Shown piece after piece: positions 8,628 to 16,716 of a stretch of 64,000 nucleotides of DNA. This DNA comes from Kiloniellales bacterium (GTDB lineage Bacteria; Pseudomonadota; Alphaproteobacteria; Kiloniellales; JAKSDN01). The stretch spans positions 1 through 64,000 of the forward strand of contig JANQLT010000105.1 of assembly GCA_028280455.1 (NCBI GenBank). The letters run 5' to 3'. The position numbers and the translations under genes were made by a program. Each line of letters begins with the position of its first letter. The stretch's first letter is position 1. The notes below the pieces were generated by a model. That model did not search any database and was not told the DNA's origin. It worked only from the letters and a program-made list of their open reading frames with translations.

Positions 8628-10217
8628 TCAGGCGAACCACCAGCGCTCGACGAAGCGGCCGCCGTCCAGGGCCCAGTTGGCGGCGACGTTCTCGCCGTGC
8701 TGGACCTTGTCGGACATGGCATAGACGTAGTTGGCGAAGGCCCAGACGATAACGCCGCCCTCGTCGCGTACGATCTGCTGCATCTCGCGGTAGATCTCGG
8801 CGCGCTTGTTCTCGTCGAGCTCGCCGCGGCCGGACTTGAGCAGCATGTTGAAGCGCTCGTGGCTCCAGTAGGTGTCGTTCCAGTTGGCGCCTTCCGCGTA
8901 GGCCTGGGAGAACATCCAGTCGCAGGTCGGCCGGCCGCCCCAGTAGCAGGCGACCCAGGGCTTCTGCATCCAGACGTTGGACCAGTAGCCGTCGTTCGGC
9001 TCGCGGACGATGTTCATGTCGATGCCCGCCGGGGCCATCTGCTCCTTCATCAGCACGGCGGCGTCGACCGCGCCGGCGAAGGCCGCGTCGGCCGCCGAGA
9101 AGTCCAGCGTGATGTTGTCGTAGCCCGCCTTCTTGAGGTGGAACTTGGCCTTGTCGATGTCGTAGGTCCGCTGCTCCAGATCGGCGGCGAAGGGCACCGA
9201 AGGCGCGATCGGCTGATCGTTGCCCAGGCTGCCGTGGCCCTTGAGGATCTTCTCCAGGAGCTGCTCGCGGTCGATGGCATACTTCAGCGCCAGGCGCAGG
9301 TCGTTGTTGTCGAAGGGCGCCGCGCGGGTGTCCATCGGCGCCGTGAAGTGCAGGAAGCCGGTCTCCTCCTCGACCCGCACGCCCGGGCGCCGGGCCAGGA
9401 GGTGAGCGGTCTTGAGGTCGACCCGGCTGATGACGTCGACCTCGTCCGAGGCCACGGCGTTCTGCCGCGCGTTGACGTCGGCGATCACCAGGAGCTCGAG
9501 CTCGTCGAAGTGCGCGCGGTCGGCCTTCCAGTAGTTCGGATTGCGCTTCAGGCTCGTGCGCACGCCGGGCTCGTAGGAGTCGAGAACGTAGCCGCCGGTG
9601 CCGACGTAGTTCTCCCAGTCCGCCTTGCCATCGACGTCGGGCATGATCAGCAGGTGGTAGTCGGCCATGAGATAGGGAAAGTCGGCGTTGGCTTCATGCA
9701 GCTCGACGACAAGAGTCGTGTCGTCGTCCGCCTTCATGTCGGCGATCGGGTCGACGTTCGACTTGGCGGCCGATTTGGAGTCCTCGCCGCGATGGTGATT
9801 GAGCGACGCGATGATGTCCGGCGCCGTCATGGTCTTGCCGTTGGAGAACTCGATCCCGGAGCGCAGCTTGAAGGTCCAGGTCTTGGCGTCGGCCGAGGCT
9901 TACCAAGTCTCCGCCGCGTCGCCGACCAAGGCGCCGTCGGGGCTGATCTCCGTCAACGTGTTGTGCGTCGCGAAGCCGACCGAGATCATGTAAATGTCGG
10001 TGTAGGTCTGCGGGTCGAGAGAATCGGTGGTGGCGCCTTCGCCGAGGCCGGCGCGCAGCTTGCCGCCCTTCTTGGGTGCCGCCATGGCAGCCTTGGCCAG
10101 CAGCGATTCGGCCGCGACCGCCGTCAGCCCGAGCGCCGTCGCGCCCTGCCAGAATTGGCGGCGGCTGATGCGCCCGGCGACCAGTTGCCGGTGTAGGAAT
10201 TCGACGTTCTCAGGCAT
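8628..10217 (-). pseudogene. Peptide/oligopeptide-type ABC solute-binding protein, interrupted by one in-frame stop
   Basis: The minus-strand frame from ATG 10217 to TGA 8628 spans 530 codons, the normal length for family-5 extracytoplasmic binding proteins. Codon 106 (bases 9900-9902) is TAA. The frame is unchanged on both sides and the join reads as a continuous protein ('GDAAETW' stop 'ASADAKTWTFKLR'). The N-terminus has a Tat-type signal ('SRRQFWQG' plus hydrophobic stretch ending 'AAMAA') and a good GGGAGG ribosome site. The remainder shows typical features ('GTGGYVLDSYEPG', 'LRLALKYAIDREQLL'). One substitution (for example GAA or CAA to TAA) explains the break. It is either a recent pseudogene or a sequencing error; no permease or ATPase genes lie beside it. 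Confidence 0.85.
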
Positions 10218-10342
10218 GCCTGCCTCCCTCTCGTGTTGCTTGACTGGGGGCGAGGCTATCACGGGCTCCGGCCGGCGACCAAGGGACGGCCGGCCCAATT
10301 CGTGCTAAGCAGGCATCAAGATTTTGTAGGTGGGGGAGCAGG

Positions 10343-11260
10343 ATGGACGAAGTCTTCGATGCCTTGGGGCGGATCCCGGCCTATGCCGGACTGGCGCCCG
10401 ACAGCGCCGCGGTGGAACGCCTCGGCGGCCTGACCAACCGGGTCTACCGGATCGACAGCGGCGAGGAGCGCCTGGTGCTGCGCATCCCGGGCGAGGGCAC
10501 CGAGGACTACATCGACCGCAAGGTCGAGGCCCACAACGCCCGTGTCGCGGCGGAGGTCGGGGTCAGCGCCGAGCTGCTCTTCGTCGAGCCGGCACAGGGC
10601 CTGATGCTGACCCGTCACATCGACGACTGCGTCACCATGACGCCGGAGCTCTTCGCCAGCCGCGCCGGCGCGCCGGCCCGCGCGGCCGCCGCCTTCAAGG
10701 CGCTGCACGAGAGCGGCAAGACCTTCGAGTTCCGCTTCGAGCTCTTCGCCATGATCGACGACTATCTCGGCGTCCTCGACAAGCTGGGCGCGACCCTGCC
10801 GGAGGGCTATCACGACGTGGTCAAGGAGGCCGAGGCCGTGCGTGCCGCGCTCGACGCCCATCCGGCCGCGCTCGCGCCCTGCCACTGCGATCCGCTCTGC
10901 GAGAACTTCCTCGACGACGGCCGGCGCATGTGGATCGTCGACTGGGAGTACTCCGGGATGAACGATCCGCTCTGGGACCTGGGCGACCTCTCGGTCGAGG
11001 CGGCCTTCGACGACGCGCAGGACCGCGAGATGATGACCGCCTACTGCGGCGGGACGCCGGCGCCGGCGGTCATGGGCAGGATGGTCGTCTACAAGGCCAT
11101 GTGCGATCTGCTCTGGACCCTCTGGGGCCTGATCCAGCACGCCAACGACAACCCGGCCGAGGACTTCTGGGCCTATTCGATCGGCCGCTTCGAGCGCTGC
11201 AAGGCGCTGATGGCCCGGCCCGACTTCGCCGCGCACCTGGCCGCCGTCGCCCGGGGCTGA
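10343..11260 (+). CDS. Choline/ethanolamine kinase-like phosphotransferase (APH family)
   Basis: A 305-residue paralogue of the kinase at 1556-2443. The catalytic loop is H181-C-D183 with N188 and the metal-binding D200-W-E202 ('IVDWEYSGMNDP'); an N-terminal 'LGGLTNRVYRI' corresponds to the nucleotide-binding loop. 'LCENFLDDG' and 'DWEYSGMND' resemble bacterial choline kinases of the LicA kind more closely than the first copy does. It is divergent from the broken binding-protein gene, with 125 bases between starts. It probably phosphorylates choline or a similar amino alcohol; the downstream use is not evident. Confidence 0.85.
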   Translation: MDEVFDALGRIPAYAGLAPDSAAVERLGGLTNRVYRIDSGEERLVLRIPGEGTEDYIDRKVEAHNARVAAEVGVSAELLFVEPAQGLMLTRHIDDCVTMTPELFASRAGAPARAAAAFKALHESGKTFEFRFELFAMIDDYLGVLDKLGATLPEGYHDVVKEAEAVRAALDAHPAALAPCHCDPLCENFLDDGRRMWIVDWEYSGMNDPLWDLGDLSVEAAFDDAQDREMMTAYCGGTPAPAVMGRMVVYKAMCDLLWTLWGLIQHANDNPAEDFWAYSIGRFERCKALMARPDFAAHLAAVARG

Positions 11261-11267
11261 CGGCGCT

Positions 11268-11663
11268 TCAGTAGTCCTCGTAGCTCTTCTCTTCGACCAG
11301 CAGGGAGCCGGTGGCCTCGTTGACCTGCCGCTTGAGCGCGGCGCGCTCGTCGTTGCGGCGGTAGACCGAGCGGGCCAGCTCGATGAAGTCGGCGTCGAAG
11401 GCCTGGCTGGCCTCCTTGGCGCGGATCCGGTCCTCGATGTCCCAGAGCTTCTCGTTGATCGCCTTCAGCGATCTGCGCAGCGGCGCCATCGTGCCTTGAT
11501 CCAGCGCCAGGGCCGTGAGGGATTCGTTGAGCAGGCCGAGCTCGCGCCGGACGTTGTCCAGGGCGTCGGGGCGCGTCAGGCGCTCGCTCTTGATTTCGAG
11601 AATGGTGATCTTGTCGACGAGCTCGCCGATCGACACGGGCACGGAAACCTGGCTGGCAGTCAA
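11268..11663 (-). CDS. DUF6165-like small protein
   Basis: A 131-residue protein starting 'LTASQVSVPVSIGELVDKITILEIKSERL', which I recognise as resembling the DUF6165 family, of unknown function. It is helical and charged, without membrane segments or signal peptide. I use the TTG at 11663 because GGAG lies about nine bases before it and homology starts just after; the longer frame to 11801 would overlap the upstream TPR gene. It follows the TPR/glycosyltransferase-like gene by 29 bases on the same strand, and I infer a shared role in surface sugars. It ends head-to-head with the kinase gene. Confidence 0.65.
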   Translation of the reverse strand: MTASQVSVPVSIGELVDKITILEIKSERLTRPDALDNVRRELGLLNESLTALALDQGTMAPLRRSLKAINEKLWDIEDRIRAKEASQAFDADFIELARSVYRRNDERAALKRQVNEATGSLLVEEKSYEDY

Positions 11664-11692
11664 GGGTCGCTTCTCCGAATGGGCCAAGGGGA

Positions 11693-13582
11693 CTAGGGGT
11701 CGGACGCGGGGCGGGCCGCCAGCGCCTCGGCCATGGCGGCGAAGACGCCGTCCCAGTCGCCGTCGCTCGCCTGACGGAAGAGACGCAGGCTGGGATACCA
11801 AGGCGTGTCGCTCCGCTCAAGCTCCCAGCGCCAGTCGGGCGACCGCTTCAGCGCGAGCCAGGTCGGCCGGCCCAGGGCTCCGGCCAGGTGGGCGAGGGCG
11901 CTGTCCGAGACCACCACGAGATCGACGCATTCCATGACCGCGGCGGCGTCCAGGAAGGCGTCCGGCCCGGCGTCGAAATCCGGCCCGAGGCTCTCGACGG
12001 CCATGCCGGCCGGCAGGCTGTCGAGCTGCTCCAGCCCGTCCTGGGCCTGCAGGCTGATCAGCCTGACGCCCGGCACCGCGGCCAGGGGCGCAAAGCAATG
12101 CAGCGGGATTGACCGGCCCCGGTCGACGACGCCCTTCGGGTTGCCCTGCCAGCCGATCGCCACCCGCGTGCCCCGCTCGCCGATCCGCGCGCGCCAGGCG
12201 GCGACCCGGTCCGGCTCGGCCCTGAGGTAGGGCGCCGGCGCCGCCAGGCTCTCGGCGCTCGCACCGAGCACCCGCGGCAGGCTCATCAGCGGCAGGCGGT
12301 AGTCGAAGTCGCCGGTCAGCGGCGCCTTGGCGTCGAGCATCTGGATGCCGTCGAGGGCGCCCGCCAGGAGCCGCATCAGGCGCGGGACCACCCAGAAGAC
12401 AACCTGGCCGCCGTCGGCCGGGATCCGGCGCAGGAAGCGCGCGAACTGCAGGCAGTCGCCGAGGCCCTGCTCCGCATAGACCAGCAGGCGCTTGCCGGCC
12501 AGCGGCTCGCCGGCCCAGAGCGGCGCGTCGAGCTCGGGTCCCTTGCCCTTGAAGTCGTCGGTCCGCCAGCGGGCCTCGTAGTCCTGCCAGCCGGCCGTCA
12601 TGTCGCCCCGCTGCAGCAGGATGACGCCGCGGCCGAACAGCGCCACCGCGTCCTCGGGATCCTGCCGCAGCACCTCGTCGTAGCGCGCCAGGGCCTCGTC
12701 GAGGCGCCCGAGCAGGCGCAAGCCGTGACCCAGAAGGTTCTTGGTTTCGAGCGACGCGGGGTCCAGGGCGAGGGCCTGCTCAAGGGCCTGAAGCGCCTCC
12801 TCGAAGCGGCCCAGCTCCTGCAGCGCCTGGCCGCGCTGGCGCTGGGCCTCGTCGGAGTCCGGCCGCATCGCGATCACCCGGTCGAACTCCGCCAGGGCCG
12901 CCTCTGGCCGGCCCAGGCCGCGCAGGGCCAGCCCGCGGTTGGCCAGGGCCTGCGGGTAGTGGGGGCGCAGCGCCAGGGCCCGCTCGGCCGCGGCCAGCGC
13001 CGCTTCGTGATCCTCAAGGGCATGCAGGCTGCGGGCCCGGTTGCAATGGGCCGCGGCGAAGTCGGGCTGCGTGGTCAGCAGGGAGTCGTAGGCGGCCAGT
13101 GCCTCCTCGTAGCGCTCCAGGGCGTGCAGGGCGGCGGCGCGGTTGAGCAGCGCCACCGGCTCGCCCGGGCTGAGCGCGAGGGCCTCGTCGAAGGCGACCA
13201 GCGCCTCCGCGTCGCGGTCCAGGTCGGCCAGCGCGTTGCCGCGGTTGCAGTGGCTGGCCGCATCGTTCGGGTTGAGCGACAGCGCCTGGTCGTAGCTGGC
13301 CAGCGCCTCCTCGGGCCGGCCGAGGTGGCGCAGCGCCTGGCCGCGGTAGGCGTGGGCCTCGGCCAGACCCGGTGCCTTCTCAAGCGCGGCGTCCAGGGCC
13401 TGCAGCGCCTGGCCCCACTCGCCACGCTGGTGATGCAGGATGCCGAGCAGGGTCAGGCCGGCCTCGTGGCGCAGCGCCAGGCCGTCGTGCCCGCCCAGGG
13501 TCTGCTGCGCGCCCGCCAGGTCGCCGCCCTGAAGTTGCTGGACGGCCTGGTTCAGGATCTGCTGCAGGCGCTCGGCGCTCAT
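11693..13582 (-). CDS. TPR-repeat protein with C-terminal glycosyltransferase-like domain
   Basis: A 629-residue protein. Residues about 1-340 are consecutive tetratricopeptide repeats ('AEAHAYRGQALRHLGRPEEALASYDQAL' is one unit). The remainder, from about 345, matches the domain often following TPRs in alphaproteobacteria ('GKRLLVYAEQGLGDCLQFARFLRRI', 'VSDSALAHLAGALGRPTWLAL'), a GT-B/family-9-like fold similar to heptosyltransferases. It is expected to be cytosolic, with the TPRs binding a partner or acceptor. No signal peptide is present. It is the first gene of a pair with the DUF6165-like protein. The donor and acceptor cannot be predicted. Confidence 0.8.
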   Translation of the reverse strand: MSAERLQQILNQAVQQLQGGDLAGAQQTLGGHDGLALRHEAGLTLLGILHHQRGEWGQALQALDAALEKAPGLAEAHAYRGQALRHLGRPEEALASYDQALSLNPNDAASHCNRGNALADLDRDAEALVAFDEALALSPGEPVALLNRAAALHALERYEEALAAYDSLLTTQPDFAAAHCNRARSLHALEDHEAALAAAERALALRPHYPQALANRGLALRGLGRPEAALAEFDRVIAMRPDSDEAQRQRGQALQELGRFEEALQALEQALALDPASLETKNLLGHGLRLLGRLDEALARYDEVLRQDPEDAVALFGRGVILLQRGDMTAGWQDYEARWRTDDFKGKGPELDAPLWAGEPLAGKRLLVYAEQGLGDCLQFARFLRRIPADGGQVVFWVVPRLMRLLAGALDGIQMLDAKAPLTGDFDYRLPLMSLPRVLGASAESLAAPAPYLRAEPDRVAAWRARIGERGTRVAIGWQGNPKGVVDRGRSIPLHCFAPLAAVPGVRLISLQAQDGLEQLDSLPAGMAVESLGPDFDAGPDAFLDAAAVMECVDLVVVSDSALAHLAGALGRPTWLALKRSPDWRWELERSDTPWYPSLRLFRQASDGDWDGVFAAMAEALAARPASDP

Positions 13583-13607
13583 GGCCGCAGCTCGCCGTCG
13601 GGCCCGC

Positions 13608-14066
13608 TCATGCGCCGTCCCTTCGCACCGGCCCGTACGCCACCGGCTTGCCGGCCCGGCTGCCAGAGCGGGCGAAGCGGGGCAGGGCGTCGTGCACCTC
13701 GAACCAGGCGATCTGCTCGGCGGTGTGGACGTGGCCGCTCGGCTCGACGGCGTTCGGGTCGTCGAGCGTGGCGACGTAGAGATGGACCTCGCCGGGGTAG
13801 CGGTCGGCCTCGTAGGCCAGGGGCGTGCCGCAGCGCGCGCAGAAGCTGCGCCGCACGCCGGGCGAGGATTCGAAGACCTGCGGCCTGCCCTCGCTCCAGC
13901 GGAAGCCCTTGTCGGCGACGCCGACGAAGGTGGTGACCGGCGAGGCGGTCTGGCGCCGGCAGCTCTCGCAGTGGCAGTGGGCGACCCACAAGGGCTTGCC
14001 CTCGTAGGCGAAGGTGATGGCGCCGCACAGGCAGCGACCCTGCCGTCCGCCGTTCGCTTCGGCCAT
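13608..14066 (-). CDS. GFA/CENP-V-family zinc protein
   Basis: A 152-residue protein of the family named for glutathione-dependent formaldehyde-activating enzyme (Gfa). The zinc-binding cysteines are clear: 'GRCLCGAI' near the start, 'HCHCESCRRQT' and 'FCARCGTPLAY'. Many members have no proven Gfa activity, so the catalytic name should be used with care. The start at 14066 gives the usual family length and sits just before the first Cys motif. It stands 25 bases upstream of the TPR gene on the same strand. Confidence 0.85.
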   Translation of the reverse strand: MAEANGGRQGRCLCGAITFAYEGKPLWVAHCHCESCRRQTASPVTTFVGVADKGFRWSEGRPQVFESSPGVRRSFCARCGTPLAYEADRYPGEVHLYVATLDDPNAVEPSGHVHTAEQIAWFEVHDALPRFARSGSRAGKPVAYGPVRRDGA

Positions 14067-14135
14067 CCGCCCTTGCTCCCCTGCGAGAATCGAGTCCCGG
14101 AAACGGGGCGCCAGCATAGCGAAGCGCGGGGCCTT

Positions 14136-14774
14136 TCACCAAGGCCGAGCGGCGGGCTCCTTCGCCTGGCTCGGCAGGACGTCGCCCGGCGCGCCGACGC
14201 CGGTCACCCGGACCCGGCCGGCGGGGTCGACCTGCACCTCGGCCTGCGGCAGGTTCTCCAGGTCGGACGGCACATAGCGGTCGGAGAGGAAGTGGATCTC
14301 CTGGTTGCTGGAGCCGAGGAGGCCGTGTCCCTGGTGGCGGGCCGGGACGTAGCGGCCGGCCACCAGCAGGTCGATCTGATCGAGGCAGGCGCGGCCGACC
14401 GGCCCGCGGCCGATCTCCTCGAGGCGGTAGCCGGAGAACACCAGGGTCGAGAGGCCGCTGCCGCCGCGCAGGCCCGTCAGCAGGGCGAGCAGGGCCTCCG
14501 GCTGCTGCAGCGGCTCGCCGCCGCTGATCGTCACGCCCTCGATCGCCGCGGTGTCGCGGAGGATCTCGTCGACCAGGCCGGCGACCTCGATGTCGCGACC
14601 GGCCGTCGGAACGTGGCTCTCCGGGTTGAAGCAGTCCCGGCAGGCCAAGGTGCAGCCCTGGAACCAGATCACCGACCGGAGACCCGGCCCGTTGGCCCGG
14701 CTGCGGGCGAGCCGGCCGTGCAGGCGCAGGTAGCGCCCGGCCGCCTTCGCGGTGGCTGCCGCCGTCGCGGTCAT
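14136..14774 (-). CDS. Radical SAM, 4Fe-4S single-cluster (NrdG-like) activating protein
   Basis: A 212-residue radical SAM protein with the cluster motif C41-x3-C45-x2-C48 ('GCTLACRDC') and the SAM-binding 'GGEP' at residues 85-88. Its short length and 'LVFSGYRLEEI' segment are like the glycyl-radical activating enzymes (NrdG/PflA type), although no glycyl-radical enzyme is present here. Its ATG overlaps the DUF2997 stop (ATGA), so it is translationally coupled as the last gene of the six-gene operon. Single-cluster radical SAM proteins recur beside DUF2997/DUF1257/AAA genes in many bacteria, suggesting a modification or redox step in that system. Target unknown. Confidence 0.85.
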   Translation of the reverse strand: MTATAAATAKAAGRYLRLHGRLARSRANGPGLRSVIWFQGCTLACRDCFNPESHVPTAGRDIEVAGLVDEILRDTAAIEGVTISGGEPLQQPEALLALLTGLRGGSGLSTLVFSGYRLEEIGRGPVGRACLDQIDLLVAGRYVPARHQGHGLLGSSNQEIHFLSDRYVPSDLENLPQAEVQVDPAGRVRVTGVGAPGDVLPSQAKEPAARPW

Positions 14775-14980
14775 GACGCCTGGCTCAGCCTCCGCGTCTG
14801 CTCGACCGCCGCGCCCTGACGGAAGCAGTCCTTGTGGCGGCGCTCCAGGACGACGCCGCCGAGGGCCTGCTCCAGTTGCGCGGTCAGGCTCTCGCAAGCC
14901 GGGCCGGTCACGCCATTGACCTCCAGCGCGACGGTCCCGTCCGGCGCGATCGCCACGGTGATCTCCTGAATCTCGGTCAT
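14771..14980 (-). CDS. DUF2997 family small protein
   Basis: A 69-residue protein ('MTEIQEITVAIAPDGTVALEV...') fitting DUF2997, a family found near ycf35/DUF1257 genes in cyanobacteria and other bacteria. The N-terminal beta-strand pattern, 'GPACESLTAQLEQALG' (the Cys-containing helix) and a second Cys in 'RHKDCFRQG' are visible. The start at 14980 has an excellent GGGAGAAGG ribosome site. Function unknown; its retention with DUF1257, AAA and radical SAM genes suggests it is a subunit or substrate of one complex. Confidence 0.8.
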   Translation of the reverse strand: MTEIQEITVAIAPDGTVALEVNGVTGPACESLTAQLEQALGGVVLERRHKDCFRQGAAVEQTRRLSQAS

Positions 14981-14993
14981 GGCTCCTTCTCCC

Positions 14994-15701
14994 CTAGCGT
15001 CCGCTCGCCGTGGCCGTTCCCTCGTCGTCTTCGGCCTCGAGGGGCTGCAACGGGATGAACGCCGGCTCTTCCCTGGACTTGGTATCACGAGTCGTCATCT
15101 GCGCATCGGCGCGCGCCTTCAGCTTCTCGACGATCTCCGCGTTGGCGTTGGCGCCGGCCGCCGAGGCGCTCGAGGTCTCGAGCAGCGACTGCGCGGCCGG
15201 GCTCATGCCGTGGCCGGCGGCGAACTGGGACAAGGTCTCGAAGGCGCTGGGCTTCGCCGGCGAACCGGTTTTCGGGCTGCCGAACCAGATGGCGCCGTCG
15301 GCGGTCTCCTCCAGCAGGTCCAACCCGCCCGGCAGGGCGGCGACGAGCTGCCGGGCCAGGGCCTTGTGGTCGCCCGCCTTGAGCAGCCGCTCCATGGCGC
15401 CGGGCAGCGACAGGCCCTTGGCGGCGACGAGCTGCTTGAAGCGGGTCGCCTCCAGCTCGAAGAAGCGCTCGGCCGAGCGCCGGCGCATCGGGCTCAGGAC
15501 GAAGTGGGCGCCCCAGGCCAGGGCGCCGGCGATCGCCAGGGCGACGAAATCGGGCTTGCCGACGGGCAGGGTGGCGGCGACGAAGCCGGACAGGCCGATC
15601 ATCGCCGGCACCACCACGAGCACCTGCCGCCGCTTCTTGTTGCGGCGGCTCATGGCCTTCAGGAAGTCGCGGGCCGTGGCCTGGAGCTGGAGGTCCGACA
15701 A
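14994..15701 (-). CDS. Membrane protein of the AAA/DUF1257 operon (235 aa), unrecognised
   Basis: A 235-residue protein. Two adjacent hydrophobic segments at about residues 27-65 ('VLVVVPAMIGLSGFVAATL', 'FVALAIAGALAWGAHFVL') follow a basic N-terminus (MSRRNKKRR), suggesting a hairpin in the inner membrane. A helical cytoplasmic region of about 170 residues follows, with a low-complexity tail. I do not recognise a family. It lies between DUF1257 and DUF2997 with 10- and 13-base gaps, so it belongs to the operon. Together with the other membrane gene it implies that the AAA complex works at the membrane. Confidence 0.75.
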   Translation of the reverse strand: MSDLQLQATARDFLKAMSRRNKKRRQVLVVVPAMIGLSGFVAATLPVGKPDFVALAIAGALAWGAHFVLSPMRRRSAERFFELEATRFKQLVAAKGLSLPGAMERLLKAGDHKALARQLVAALPGGLDLLEETADGAIWFGSPKTGSPAKPSAFETLSQFAAGHGMSPAAQSLLETSSASAAGANANAEIVEKLKARADAQMTTRDTKSREEPAFIPLQPLEAEDDEGTATASGR

Positions 15702-15711
15702 GGCGCCGCTC

Positions 15712-16119
15712 CTAGGCCATGCGTCGGACGGTGCAGCGGATCGTGCCCTGCTCGTCGATCTCCTCCTGCACCAGGTCGAAGTCCTGGCCGGCCAGGGTCT
15801 CGCGGGTCAGGCGATAGGCGTAGCGCTGGCTGAGCTGGCCGAGCCAGGCCTCGCCGTAGCGCTCGCGGTCGTAGTCGGAGATGATCGCTTCGAAGCTGCC
15901 GTCGGGCCGGCGCGCGAAGCCGATGTCGTTGCTCGCCTGGCCGACGTGACGGCGCCGGATGATCACCTCGGCGCTCTGCTGCCGGAAGTCGCCGAGCCAG
16001 CCGACGAGGGGCTGCGGCGTCTCGTGGACCTCGACGTCGAGGAAGCCGAGATCCGCCAGGGACTCGAGCAGCAGGCGGGTATCGTGGAGGCGGGTCTGGA
16101 GCACGGTGTAGTGGGACAT
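15712..16119 (-). CDS. DUF1257 family protein (Ycf35-like)
   Basis: A 135-residue protein beginning 'MSHYTVLQTRLHDTRLLLESLADLGF', the characteristic opening of DUF1257/Ycf35 proteins of cyanobacteria and plastids, followed by the typical 'DIGFARRPDGSFEAIISDYDR' region and a C-terminal 'RIRCTVRRM'-like strand ('TIRCTVRRMA'). The function of the family is unknown. It is soluble and compact. Its position two genes downstream of a Ycf46-like AAA ATPase reproduces a linkage known from other genomes and supports the call. Confidence 0.85.
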   Translation of the reverse strand: MSHYTVLQTRLHDTRLLLESLADLGFLDVEVHETPQPLVGWLGDFRQQSAEVIIRRRHVGQASNDIGFARRPDGSFEAIISDYDRERYGEAWLGQLSQRYAYRLTRETLAGQDFDLVQEEIDEQGTIRCTVRRMA

Positions 16120-16130
16120 GGCGTCGGGTC

Positions 16131-16706
16131 CTAGACGGCGTCGCTGCTTTCGCCCCGGCCGTAGGGGTCGAGCGGCAGGGGCTCGCGGCCTTTCGGCGCC
16201 TGCTTCCTCTTGGCCGGCTTGAGGTCGTCGAAGCTGCCGAGCAGGCCGGGGCCGATCTTCGTCGGGCCCGGCAAGCTGCCGCCGTTTGGCGCTCCGGCGC
16301 TGAACTGGATGTTCTCGCCCAGGGCCTTCAGGAGGTCCTTCTCGACCTCGGACTCGCTCTTGACCGTCTTGAGCAGCAGCAGCGCGTCGCCGTAGTCGCC
16401 GCTCGCCAGCGCGAAGGACTCCTGGAAGCGCAGCGCCAGCTTGGCGGCCCGCCGGCTCGAGATCACCTCGTCCAGCAGGGCGCAGGGGATCAGCGCGACC
16501 AGGCCGGCGCCGCAGGCCAGCAGCCCGGCCACGAAGCCGCCGAAGCCGAGCGACTCCGCCAGCAGGCTGTAGGCGAAGCCGAGGCTGCCCAAACCGGCGA
16601 CGCAGGCGCAGATCGCCATGCCGATCGCCTGCCGGTTCTTCCGGCGGTCGGCCTCGGCCAACAGGTCGCGGAGCTGGCCTTTGATCTCTTCAGGTGACTG
16701 GGCCAC
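16131..16706 (-). CDS. Membrane protein of the AAA/DUF1257 operon (191 aa), unrecognised
   Basis: A 191-residue protein with two hydrophobic segments at about residues 26-75 ('GMAICACVAGLGSLGFAY', 'GGFVAGLLACGAGLVALIPCALL') after a charged amphipathic start, then a helical soluble tail with proline and lysine-rich sequence. It resembles the 235-residue membrane protein in plan (hairpin then cytoplasmic helices) but not clearly in sequence. Gaps to AAA and DUF1257 are 10 and 11 bases. No family recognised. Confidence 0.75.
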   Translation of the reverse strand: MAQSPEEIKGQLRDLLAEADRRKNRQAIGMAICACVAGLGSLGFAYSLLAESLGFGGFVAGLLACGAGLVALIPCALLDEVISSRRAAKLALRFQESFALASGDYGDALLLLKTVKSESEVEKDLLKALGENIQFSAGAPNGGSLPGPTKIGPGLLGSFDDLKPAKRKQAPKGREPLPLDPYGRGESSDAV

Positions 16707-16716
16707 GGCCGTCGCC

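Noticed and set aside
11664..11801. Longer DUF6165-like frame starting at 11801
   Set aside because: It would overlap the TPR gene by more than 100 bases, and the added residues are low-complexity Arg/Pro sequence of another frame.
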